Shown: positions 1-6,432 of the stretch, piece after piece
Layout of the letters: every line of letters begins with the position of its first letter
How positions within the stretch are numbered: position 1 is the stretch's first letter
Assembly: GCA_009843625.1 (NCBI GenBank)
Contig: VYDD01000094.1
Span: 1-8,767 of the forward strand
Origin: Gammaproteobacteria bacterium
Lineage (GTDB): Bacteria > Gemmatimonadota > Gemmatimonadetes > Longimicrobiales > Gaopeijiaceae
Reading direction: 5' to 3'
DNA: 8,767 nt
The notes under the pieces: generated by a model
The model's database searches: none
Told to the model about the DNA's origin: nothing
What the model saw: the letters and a program-made list of their open reading frames with translations, nothing else
Position numbers and translations under genes: made by a program

Positions 1-64
1 CCTGCTCGTACTGCTCGGACAACCTCCGCAATGCCCTCGTCAACTGCTCCTCTAAAGCGGTCAT
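1..64 (-). CDS. mobD: MobD/MbeD-like mobilization protein, N-terminal 21 codons only
   Basis: An ATG at 62-64 on the minus strand opens a frame reading MTALEEQLTRALRRLSEQYE before the window ends. This short, Glu/Gln/Leu-rich amphipathic start is typical of ColE1 MbeD/MobD, a small coiled-coil protein needed for mobilization and linked to plasmid entry exclusion. A strong Shine-Dalgarno (AAGGAGG, complement of about 68-74) lies 3 bases before the ATG and overlaps the end of mobB, so the two are probably coupled. The frame lies inside the mobA frame, as in ColE1. Only the start is visible, so the family call rests on about 20 residues plus gene order. Confidence 0.6.
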   Translation of the reverse strand, partial: MTALEEQLTRALRRLSEQYEQ

Positions 65-1307
65 AGACCTCCTTCACCTGTTCGACAGCTTCACGGCAGG
101 CCGATCGCGCCACGTCCAGTCCGTGTTGTCCAGCGTCCCCGCTGGCAGTACCACGACCCGCTCTCCCTTGATCTCCAGCAGCGCGACCCCCCAGGTGTCC
201 ACCTCCATTTGCGCGAGCGTCTCCCGCGCGTCTTGGATGTCGTAGTCCAGTTCGGCGAGCGTCTCGATCCGGTCCCGAATGCTCGACGCCAACCAGCGCA
301 TCGTCGCCCAGCTTCCGCCGAAGAAACCGATCCAAAGGCTCAGGCCGACGATCAGGGGCCGTTGCCACGCCTTTGCCAGCAACTCGCGCATGTTCCCGAC
401 CGCCACCTCCGTATCGCGCTCGATTGTACTGAGCGCGTTCCTCGCGACGCGCCGCGAGTTCTCGGCGAGCCGCTTCAGCTCGCTCGCGGTCAACTCCTCG
501 ATCTCCCTGCGTTCGCTCTCCAGCCGCCTCCGCAGCCGGTCGCTCAAGTCGTTCGCGGTCGAAGTTCTCTCCATACAGTTCTCCCTTGAGACGCCAGCGG
601 TCCCCGGTCTCGGGGTCCATTGCGGTCAGGTAGTCCTTGCCCTGGCGCGGCACTTCGAGGCCCGCCTCCCGCAGCGCGGAGACGACATCGTGGCGGTTGC
701 TCACCATGCCGTGCTCGACGCGCTGGATCAGGTAGTCCCGGATCAGGTCGCGTGGGGAGGCTTCGAGCCGGAGCCCGGTTCGCAGCTGCGCCGCTTGGAT
801 GTAGGCGCGGTGTCCGGGCTGCTGCACTCTGGCTCTGGCCGGATCGTCGGGACGGCCCCAGCCGTGTTCGTGGTTGAAGGCGTCCCGGAGCGGATCGAAC
901 GTCCGCTGCCAGCCCGGAGGGGCAATGTTCAGGCTTCGACCGGTCTCCAAGTCGCACCGCGCGGCGAGGACATGGACATGGGCACCGCCGCCCTCCTCGC
1001 GGTGCAGCACCGCCGCCCACGCGTAGCGGTCGGTCTCCAGCCCCGCCCAAGCCGTCTTCTCGAAGTCTTCGAGGACGCGCTCGATCTGCTCGTCGGTGGG
1101 ATGGTCGTCCGGTGCCCAGGCGATCACGCCGGACGTGTACTTGTGCTCGAACTCCAGAGAGTCGGACACCGCGGCGACCATGTCGGGGTTGCCCCGCAGC
1201 ACCTCGACGCCCTCGCGCGGCTTCCCGGCTGCGTCCTGCTCCCCGAGGAGGTACTTGGCCGCGGCCCGTGCCGACCCGGTCCCGTGCGCGAGGAACTTAA
1301 GGTGCAT
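1..1307 (-). CDS. mobA: Relaxase/mobilization nuclease MobA (MbeA-like), 3' end outside window
   Basis: Starting at ATG 1305-1307 an open frame runs to the left edge without a stop (435 codons seen). It begins MHLKFLAHGTGSARAAAKYL, with Tyr19 at the position of the catalytic Tyr19 of ColE1 MbeA. Motif III is VLHREEGGGAHVHVLAARCD (residues 100-119), giving metal-ligand histidines 102, 110 and 112, followed by ETGRSLNIAPPGWQ (121-134). This is the relaxase domain (Relaxase PF03432 type, MOBP group): it nicks oriT and stays covalently bound to the 5' end of the transferred strand. Residues 1-255 look like a conserved relaxase. The rest is Arg/Gly/Ala-rich because mobB and mobD are read from the same DNA in another frame. 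The start overlaps the mobC stop by 11 bases and has only a weak ribosome site, suggesting translational coupling to mobC. Confidence 0.92.
   Translation of the reverse strand, partial: MHLKFLAHGTGSARAAAKYLLGEQDAAGKPREGVEVLRGNPDMVAAVSDSLEFEHKYTSGVIAWAPDDHPTDEQIERVLEDFEKTAWAGLETDRYAWAAVLHREEGGGAHVHVLAARCDLETGRSLNIAPPGWQRTFDPLRDAFNHEHGWGRPDDPARARVQQPGHRAYIQAAQLRTGLRLEASPRDLIRDYLIQRVEHGMVSNRHDVVSALREAGLEVPRQGKDYLTAMDPETGDRWRLKGELYGENFDRERLERPAAEAAGERTQGDRGVDRERAEAARRELAARREERAQYNRARYGGGGREHARVAGKGVATAPDRRPEPLDRFLRRKLGDDALVGVEHSGPDRDARRTGLRHPRRAGDARANGGGHLGGRAAGDQGRAGRGTASGDAGQHGLDVARSACREAVEQVKEVYDRFRGAVDEGIAEVVRAVRA
74..574 (-). CDS. mobB: MobB/MbeB-like relaxosome protein, nested inside mobA
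   Basis: A 166-residue protein. Residues 1-70 are highly charged and helical (coiled-coil-like, many Arg/Glu). Residues about 73-97 form one hydrophobic segment (PLIVGLSLWIGFFGGSWATM) that should be a membrane helix. The C-terminal part (TWGVALLEIKGERVVVLPAG, 127-146) is a signature I recall from MobB proteins of ColE1-like and other mobilizable plasmids. In that family MobB helps hold the relaxase-oriT complex and anchors it at the membrane near the coupling protein. The ATG at 572-574 follows a good Shine-Dalgarno (AAGGGAG, six bases upstream). The whole gene lies in a second frame of the mobA 3' region, the arrangement of ColE1 mbeB within mbeA. Base composition here must satisfy two proteins, which explains the Arg/Gly/Asp-rich tail of MobA. 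Confidence 0.85.
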   Translation of the reverse strand: MERTSTANDLSDRLRRRLESERREIEELTASELKRLAENSRRVARNALSTIERDTEVAVGNMRELLAKAWQRPLIVGLSLWIGFFGGSWATMRWLASSIRDRIETLAELDYDIQDARETLAQMEVDTWGVALLEIKGERVVVLPAGTLDNTDWTWRDRPAVKLSNR

Positions 1308-1635
1308 CGCGATCCGGGTTCTCGAAGCGGGCCAGCGCCGTAAGCGCCCGTTCGATGGCGACGAGGCGGGCGAGGACCTCGACGGCCTCGGCCGCCCCCT
1401 TATGGGTATTCGCCCACCGCGCGATCTGGTTCAGGTTGTTCCCGATGCGCGCCGCCTCCCGGGTGCGCTCGCGCTCGACCTCCGCGTGCGGCACGGTCCA
1501 GGTGCGCGCCCGGTCGAGCGAACGGCGCACCAGATCCGACAGCGTCAAGCCTGCGGAGCGCGCCTTGGCGTGCCACTCGGCACGCTCCGCGTCGCTGGCG
1601 CGGACCTTCACCCAAACGGGGCGTCCGGCGCTCAC
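1297..1635 (-). CDS. mobC: MobC-family mobilization protein (relaxosome accessory)
   Basis: A 112-residue protein. Residues about 7-40 (VWVKVRASDAERAEWHAKAR and onward to DLVRRSL) fit a ribbon-helix-helix DNA-binding fold. Residues 63-76 (RIGNNLNQIARWAN) are the signature of the MobC family (PF05713). MobC binds oriT, helps open the DNA at nic and often represses its own operon. The start is GTG at 1633-1635: an in-frame TGA lies only nine codons upstream (1660-1662) with no ATG, GTG or TTG between, so this start is nearly forced. No strong Shine-Dalgarno is visible. The stop (1297-1299) lies inside the start of mobA, and the candidate oriT lies just upstream, the usual order in ColE1-type modules. 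Confidence 0.9.
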   Translation of the reverse strand: MSAGRPVWVKVRASDAERAEWHAKARSAGLTLSDLVRRSLDRARTWTVPHAEVERERTREAARIGNNLNQIARWANTHKGAAEAVEVLARLVAIERALTALARFENPDRDAP

Positions 1636-1664
1636 GGCACGCCGTTTCCGTTGCGGGGGTCACA

Positions 1665-1679
1665 GGGGGCGCAGCCCCC
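1665..1679. repeat. Perfect inverted repeat in oriT (6-bp arms, 3-base loop)
   Basis: GGGGGC at 1665-1670 pairs perfectly with GCCCCC at 1674-1679 around a GCA loop. It sits 30 bases upstream of the mobC start on the minus strand and coincides with the GGGGCGCAGCC box shared with ColE1 oriT. It could be a recognition hairpin for relaxosome proteins, or affect mobC mRNA. Confidence 0.7.
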
Positions 1680-1686
1680 CGCCAGC

Positions 1687-1722
1687 CCCTCCGGGAGACA
1701 CACGGAGTGTGGCCACGGAGGG
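1687..1722. repeat. Nested inverted repeats beside nic; candidate MobC operator
   Basis: The outer arms CCCTCCG (1687-1693) and CGGAGGG (1716-1722) are perfect complements. They enclose an inner perfect pair, CACAC (1699-1703) and GTGTG (1707-1711), with loop GGA. A GTGGCCAC palindrome (1709-1716) joins the inner and outer right arms. The outer right arm forms the start of the ColE1-like nic segment. Such dyads next to nic are usual binding sites of relaxase or ribbon-helix-helix accessory proteins, so this is the likeliest MobC or MobA site. The binding role is inferred. Confidence 0.6.
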
Positions 1723-2321
1723 TAGGCTGGCTTCGCTACATAAGCCGCTACCGATCCGCCCTTGGGAGCGGCGTCCGGGACACGGCGGCCGCCGTCGTCG
1801 CAGCGGTGCCGGGGCACCTCCGCGAGCACTCCGGGGAACCCGTTCAGACGGACCTCGCGAGGCGCGGCTGGCGGTGGGACGGAGACCGGCGATGCCGGGC
1901 CGTCCATGCACTCTGGAAGCCGGAGCGGCGAACGATCTCGCCAGCGCCCATGTCGCTGAGCACTGGCACCGGTTCCGCATTGGGGTGGATCAAGCTGACT
2001 ACTTGCGACTCCTCCGGTGTTTCGACTCGTTCGCTCGGGCCGTCCCTCACGCTTCGGTGACCCGAAGGGCCGCGCATTACGGATTCCATCAGCAGTTGGT
2101 TTCAATCCAGCCATCGGGCACTGAAGCTGCCGACGCTGATCCGCGCCGATATCGAGGGCCGGATCGCAAGTTTCATGGACCCCGAAGTCCGCCGGGGACG
2201 TGAGGCCGCGTCCCCGAGAAACACGGTTCATCCGCGTGTCGAACAACTGCTTCGGTGTGTCCATGACTCGAACGCTGAACGGCCGCCCGCCAGCGAGTCA
2301 ACCCGCCCGAAAGCGCCCTTT

Positions 2322-2347
2322 GTCCAATAGCGTTCAAGGATGTTCAA
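2322..2347. repeat. Three hexamer repeats at exact 10-bp spacing
   Basis: GTCCAA (2322-2327), GTTCAA (2332-2337) and GTTCAA (2342-2347) follow one another with four-base spacers, one helical turn apart, so a protein could contact all three on the same face. The patch is locally AT-richer than its surroundings. Similar phased repeats serve as operators, recombinase accessory sites or small iterons. Which applies here cannot be told from the sequence. Confidence 0.5.
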
Positions 2348-2359
2348 TGACGTAAAGCA

Positions 2360-2406
2360 GCCGGAGGAGGCCGTCGCCAACGGGCCGGGAAAACACCCCC
2401 TCCGGC
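2360..2406 (-). terminator. Candidate stem-loop at the end of the restriction operon
   Basis: Arms at 2360-2370 (GCCGGAGGAGG) and 2396-2406 (CCCCCTCCGGC) pair at 10 of 11 positions. The 25-base loop contains a further small pair, CCGT (2371-2374) and ACGG (2380-2383). It lies about 130 bases downstream of the last gene of the restriction operon. Read on the minus strand, only a short TTT follows the stem, so it is not a classic Rho-independent terminator. It could instead be a structured RNA end, or a site on the DNA. Confidence 0.3.
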
Positions 2407-2534
2407 ACTTGGCGAGCCTCCCCGCACGGCACTTCCCAAAGAGCGGTCGTTCCGAAGGGTTTCGCGAACGGCGGTTGCATGCCCGAGAAGTTGGTCGGCC
2501 TACAGCTCTTCCGCGCTCGGTCGCCGTTCGGCGC

Positions 2535-3305
2535 TCACCTCCACTCCTCGTCGGGGAGGTGGGCGCGGTTCAATTCGTCGGCGCGCTGAGGCCAGTCAGG
2601 CATCGCTCGGTCCATGATCTCCCGGAAGCGCTCGTTGTGGCTCGGCTCGACGAGGTGGACCATCTCGTGAACCACGACGTACTCGATGCAGGATAGCGGC
2701 TTCTTGGCCAGTTCGGAGTTCAGCCAGATGCGGCGGGCCGCGGGGTTGCAGGTTCCCCAGCGTGTCTTCATGCGGCGAACGCGCCACTCGGCCACCCGTA
2801 CGCCGATCCTCGGCTCCCACTTGGCGGCCCATGCAGGGAAGCGCTCGCGGAGGCCAGCCCGATACCAAGCGTACAGCATCGCCTCCCGGGCGTCGCGACC
2901 GGTCGCGGAGCGAACCCGCATTTCCATCCAGGCATTGCCCCTCAGGCGGATGCCGGTGGGGCCGGACGATTCGATCACGTCCAGCCGGTAGCGCCGCCCC
3001 TCGAAGTAGTGGCTCTCGCCTGACACGAACTCGCGGCGGGACTGGCGCTCCTGCTTCAGGAACCCGTCGCGCTTCCGCCGAATCCACGCCAGCCGCGAAA
3101 TCACCGCCAGCCGCACGGCCTCGTCGTCGAGGCGCAGCGGGGCGGCAACGCGCACACGTCCCTCCGGCGGGTAGACGCCCAGATGCAGGTGCTTGATGTC
3201 CTTGCGGACGACCTCGACGGAGATGCCGCCAACCTCCAGCAGGGAAGCCGAGACCGATCCGGCGGATCCGTCGGCGGATGCCCGGACGCGCGATTCAGTA
3301 CTCAC
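2535..3305 (-). CDS. YgjP-like zinc metallopeptidase (DUF45/M48-like) of the type I R-M operon
   Basis: A 256-residue protein. The zinc site is VVHEMVHLVEPSHNERF (211-227): HEMVH supplies His213, Glu214 and His217, and His223 in SHNERF is the likely third ligand. A preceding block, RMKTRWGTCNPAARRIWLNS (178-197), is the other hallmark of the YgjP/DUF45 family (PF01863), related to SprT. There is no signal peptide or membrane helix, so it should act in the cytoplasm. The GTG start (3303-3305) lies inside the 3' end of hsdR and overlaps it by 11 bases, so translation is probably coupled. This family is often found beside type I restriction genes. Its substrate is unknown; HsdR turnover or cleavage of DNA-bound protein are possible roles but are inference. 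The nearest upstream alternatives for the start would extend further into hsdR. Confidence 0.85.
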   Translation of the reverse strand: MSTESRVRASADGSAGSVSASLLEVGGISVEVVRKDIKHLHLGVYPPEGRVRVAAPLRLDDEAVRLAVISRLAWIRRKRDGFLKQERQSRREFVSGESHYFEGRRYRLDVIESSGPTGIRLRGNAWMEMRVRSATGRDAREAMLYAWYRAGLRERFPAWAAKWEPRIGVRVAEWRVRRMKTRWGTCNPAARRIWLNSELAKKPLSCIEYVVVHEMVHLVEPSHNERFREIMDRAMPDWPQRADELNRAHLPDEEWR

Positions 3306-6300
3306 TCTGTCCCTTCACGATGTCGAAGATCGCGGCCGCGCTGGCCCGGTAGGCTCCGAGCGCCTCGTGGATCGCTTTCCTGATGTACGTTTCCTTGATC
3401 GGGTTGTCGCGCCAAGCGTCCCTCCGAGCCTTCCGAACAGCCCGGTCGACGGCCAGCGCGACGGACTCTCTCGGGTCGCCCTCCGGTTCGGGCATCGGCA
3501 GCGGCGGTGCCTCGGGGAGATTGTCGTAGATCGCGCGCAAGGCCGCGGTATTGATGGTCGCCGGCCGCGCCCCGCCGTCCTCGCCGCGTCTTACCTTGGC
3601 GGCCAGCGCGGTCACGCGCTTCAGGTAGTCCTCGTAGGCGATCGCCTCATCGCGCCGTTGCCGGATCAACTCGTCGAGCAGGCTGGACATCCGTTCGTAG
3701 TACTTCGGATTGACGGACATCTCGTCCACGATCAGGCGGCGGACGTTGTTCTCGATGGTCTCGGCGACGGAGCGCCGGTTCCCCCGGATCCCATCGGGCA
3801 GCGAGCCGACGGCGTCCTCGGGGCGTTCGACGAGCAGATCGACGAGCGTCATGTCGTCGAACTTGGACAGAACCTTGGAATCGTCGGCCCTGATGTAGGC
3901 GTCCAGAAGATGCCGCATCGCGGGCTCGAACATCTTCAGGTCCACGAAGTCGCCGCTGTTCAGCTTGATTTCCTGGCGGACCTTCTCGTAGTGGTCCACT
4001 TCGTCCCGGGTGGCCCTCCGTTCGGCGTCCGTGTAGCCCGCCGCGAGCATCTCGTTGGCCAAGTCCGCGTAGGCACGAAGGAACGCGGCCACGAGCCGGT
4101 AAAGGGTGAGACGCTTGCGTTCGTTGGCCGCCAGCTGGCGGGCCGCCTCCTCGCCGCCGCCCGTGCCGTCCTGACAGAAGTAGCGCAGGTACGCGGCGGT
4201 GTCGCGGGGCGGATCGACCCCTTCGCAGAGCGCGCGGACGGCCTCGCGGGCCTCCTCCAGCCGCTTCCGTCCCCGCTCCAGACGATCCGTCAGCAGCCCT
4301 TCCACGTCCTCGCGGTCGTAGCCCTCGAAGGCTTCGCCCGTGTAGTTCCGGATCGCGCCCTCCAGCGAACGGAACAGATCCTTGTAGTCGATGACGTGGC
4401 CGTACTCCTTGTCCTCGCCATCAAGGCGGTTGACCCGGCAGATCGCCTGAAACAGGCCATGGTCCTGCATCTTCTTGTCGATGTAGAGGTACGTCGCGGG
4501 CGGGGCGTCGAACCCGGTCAGCAGCTTGTCCACGACGATCAGGAGCTTCATCCGCGCCGGGTCCTTCACGAACCGCTTCTTGACGTCCTTCTCGAACTGC
4601 TCGGCCTTGTGCATGGCCGTGTCTTCGGGCTCGCCGAAGTGGTCCGCGAGCATGCGCCGGTAGACCTCGTACTTGAGCAGCTTCTCGGTCGGACCCTCCC
4701 CGGTCTCCTCGCCCGCGATGTCCCTCGCGGCCGGCTGGTACGACGTGACGATCGCGCACCTGCCCTTCAGGTGGGTCTCGCTGAAACGCTGGAAGAAGCG
4801 GCAGGCCGCGTAGATGCTGTCGGACACGAGCATGGCGTTGCCCCGCCCGCTCTTGAGCCGGTCGCGCGTCTCCATGTCCAAGAGGATGTCGTCCACGATC
4901 TGGTCGATCCGCTCGCGCGAACTCGTGACCTTCCTCATGGTGCCCCAACGCTGGCGCAACTGCGCCTTGGCGAGATCGCTGAGCCCCTGGGTCTTCAGGT
5001 CGAACCACTGGTCGATTTTCGCCTCGGAGGTCAGGTGCTGGTCGATGTCGCGTGCCTCGTAGCGCAGGTCGAGCACCACCTTGTCGCGGATCGCCTCGTC
5101 GTACTTGTAGGTGTGGATGTAGGGGCCGAAGGTCTCGATGCTGCGCCGCTTGTCGGACTTGAGCAGCGGCGTGCCGGTGAAGCCGATCAGGGTGGCCTCC
5201 GGCAGCAGCTTCTTCATCGCATCGTGGAGCTTGCCCGACTGCGTGCGGTGGCACTCGTCCACGAATACGTAGATGTCTCCGGCGGGCCGGGAACCGCCGT
5301 AGATGTGGGCGCGAAGGTCGCTCACGTAGCGGTCGATGTCGCCCTCCTCCGAACCGCCGAACTTGTGGACGAGCGAACAGATGAGCGACAGGGCGGGATC
5401 GCGGAGCGCCTCGGCCAAGTCCGCGCCGCTTTTCGTGCGGTGGATCTCCTCGTCCACGCCAACAAAGACCTGCTCGATCTGGTCGTCGAGTTCCGTGCGG
5501 TCGGTGACGACGAGCACGCGGCCACCGGTAACGTTCTCGCGGATCCACTTCGCAAGCCACACCATCGTCAGGCTCTTCCCGCTGCCCTGGGTGTGCCAGA
5601 TGATCCCGCCGTCGCGCCGCTTCACATGGGACTGCGCCGCCTTCACGCCGAAATACTGGTTGTGGCGGCAGATCTTCTTGGCGCCCGCGTCGAACACCAC
5701 GAAGTCGTGGATCAGTTCGAGGAGGCGGCCCGGTGCGCAGAGGTCGGCGAGTTCCTGGAGAAGCGACGAATCGGAGTTCGATGCGGGCGGGGATGCCCCA
5801 GCCTCCTTCCAGCGCAGCCAGTACTTCTCCGGTGTGCCGACCACGCCATATCGGAGCCCCTGCGAGTCGTTGCCCGCCATCACCAACTGCACGGTGGTGA
5901 AGAAGTGCGGGATGAAGTGCTTCTTCTGGTTGGCGAGGTTCTGGCGGATCCCCTCGGACACCGACACGGTCGAGCGCTTGAGTTCGAGGACGCCCAGCGC
6001 GATGCCGTTCACGTAGAGGACGAGATCGGGGCGCTTGGTGTTCCGGCCGCCGACCGTGACCTCCTCGGCGATGGCGAAGTCGTTGGCGGACGGATCGTTC
6101 CAGTCGATCAGATCAACGGTGGCCGTGTCCTTGCCGACCCCGGGACGCACCTTCGCGCCGTAGCGGAGAAGGGTGTAGACCTCCCGGTTGGCTTCGTAGA
6201 GGGTGCGGCTTCCGCCCAGCGCGGCGGCTTGGTCGAGCTTCGCGACGGCCTTCGCGATCAGGTTCGCCGAATGGCCGCCGCGCTTCAGGAAGCTGGCGAG

Positions 6301-6432
6301 GATCCGGGATTCGACGTTGCGGTTGCCGTCCCGCTCCCGCCAGTCGCCGAGGTAGCGGTAGCCGAGGCCGTCCCGGAAGAGTGCGACGACCCGCCGCTGC
6401 GTCTTGATCTCCCTTTCGCCGACGGGGGTCAC
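3295..6432 (-). CDS. hsdR: Type I restriction enzyme R subunit (endonuclease and DNA translocase)
   Basis: A 1045-residue protein of normal HsdR length. It begins (V/M)TPVGEREIKTQRRVVALFR at a GTG (6430-6432). The open frame extends further upstream but that part is a shadow of the preceding gene, whose TGA overlaps this GTG by four bases. An N-terminal PD-(D/E)xK nuclease shows RPDLVLYVNG (Asp136), LELKR (Glu150, Lys152) and QNLANQK (164-170). The SF2 motor shows Walker A TQGSGKS (281-287), VDECHR (391-396), GFTGTP (417-422), a VVDKLLTGFDAP motif (633-644) and QAICRVNR (662-669). The C-terminal part is helical and should bind the methylase complex. It translocates DNA in an ATP-dependent way from unmethylated HsdS sites and cuts at a distance. 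All catalytic motifs look intact. Confidence 0.95.
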   Translation of the reverse strand: MTPVGEREIKTQRRVVALFRDGLGYRYLGDWRERDGNRNVESRILASFLKRGGHSANLIAKAVAKLDQAAALGGSRTLYEANREVYTLLRYGAKVRPGVGKDTATVDLIDWNDPSANDFAIAEEVTVGGRNTKRPDLVLYVNGIALGVLELKRSTVSVSEGIRQNLANQKKHFIPHFFTTVQLVMAGNDSQGLRYGVVGTPEKYWLRWKEAGASPPASNSDSSLLQELADLCAPGRLLELIHDFVVFDAGAKKICRHNQYFGVKAAQSHVKRRDGGIIWHTQGSGKSLTMVWLAKWIRENVTGGRVLVVTDRTELDDQIEQVFVGVDEEIHRTKSGADLAEALRDPALSLICSLVHKFGGSEEGDIDRYVSDLRAHIYGGSRPAGDIYVFVDECHRTQSGKLHDAMKKLLPEATLIGFTGTPLLKSDKRRSIETFGPYIHTYKYDEAIRDKVVLDLRYEARDIDQHLTSEAKIDQWFDLKTQGLSDLAKAQLRQRWGTMRKVTSSRERIDQIVDDILLDMETRDRLKSGRGNAMLVSDSIYAACRFFQRFSETHLKGRCAIVTSYQPAARDIAGEETGEGPTEKLLKYEVYRRMLADHFGEPEDTAMHKAEQFEKDVKKRFVKDPARMKLLIVVDKLLTGFDAPPATYLYIDKKMQDHGLFQAICRVNRLDGEDKEYGHVIDYKDLFRSLEGAIRNYTGEAFEGYDREDVEGLLTDRLERGRKRLEEAREAVRALCEGVDPPRDTAAYLRYFCQDGTGGGEEAARQLAANERKRLTLYRLVAAFLRAYADLANEMLAAGYTDAERRATRDEVDHYEKVRQEIKLNSGDFVDLKMFEPAMRHLLDAYIRADDSKVLSKFDDMTLVDLLVERPEDAVGSLPDGIRGNRRSVAETIENNVRRLIVDEMSVNPKYYERMSSLLDELIRQRRDEAIAYEDYLKRVTALAAKVRRGEDGGARPATINTAALRAIYDNLPEAPPLPMPEPEGDPRESVALAVDRAVRKARRDAWRDNPIKETYIRKAIHEALGAYRASAAAIFDIVKGQSEY

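Larger units (their letters stand above)
1651..1746 (+). other. Candidate origin of transfer (oriT), ColE1-like
   Basis: This non-coding block just upstream of mobC holds the landmarks of a ColE1-type oriT on the plus strand: GGGGCGCAGCC at 1666-1676, a nested dyad at 1687-1722, and CGGAGGGTAGGCTGGCTT at 1716-1733. From memory, ColE1/pBR322 carries GGGGCGCAGCC and then CGGAGTGTATACTGGCTT, so the nic segment agrees at 15 of 18 positions. The ColE1 nick falls within CTGG/CTTA. By analogy the cut here would be between 1730 and 1731 on the plus strand. The nic strand reads opposite to the mob genes, which I believe is also the ColE1 layout. A small dyad, GGCTT (1729-1733) and AAGCC (1742-1746), spans the 3' side of the predicted nick. 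Confidence 0.75.
1751..2534. other. Long intergenic stretch without a recognised gene; possible decayed coding remnants
   Basis: No frame here gives a protein I recognise, and the longer open frames run antisense through oriT or into neighbouring genes. On the plus strand two frames look mildly protein-like: one around 1925-2105 (contains VAEHWHRFRIGVDQADYLRL) and another open from 2061 to the TAG at 2328-2330 (contains LKLPTLIRADIEGRIASFMD). They overlap around 2061-2105 in different frames, as if a gene had been frameshifted, but I cannot name a family and chance open frames are common at this GC. The stretch also holds the three GTTCAA-like hexamers and a stem-loop, listed separately. It separates the convergence-free mob and restriction operons, which both point left, so a mob promoter may also lie at its left end. 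Confidence 0.35.

Noticed and set aside
544..1050. A 168-codon minus-strand frame in the relaxase region
   Set aside because: It is out of frame with mobA, extremely Arg/Gly/Pro-rich and without a ribosome site; a shadow of mobA.
279..1343. A 354-codon plus-strand open frame
   Set aside because: It is antisense to the relaxase frame that carries Tyr19 and the three-His motif, and has no recognisable motif of its own.
1632..2264. A 210-codon minus-strand frame across the intergenic region
   Set aside because: It crosses the oriT structure and ends at the mobC start; composition is Pro/Arg/Ser-rich and no family is recognisable.
2522..2533. CGCCGTTCGGCG palindrome just after the peptidase stop as a terminator
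   Set aside because: Only 5-bp arms with a 2-base loop and no T-run; too small to act as an intrinsic terminator.
2340..2696. A 118-codon plus-strand frame starting at the GTTCAA repeats
   Set aside because: Almost half is antisense to the metallopeptidase gene including its zinc site, there is no clear ribosome site, and the product is not recognisable.
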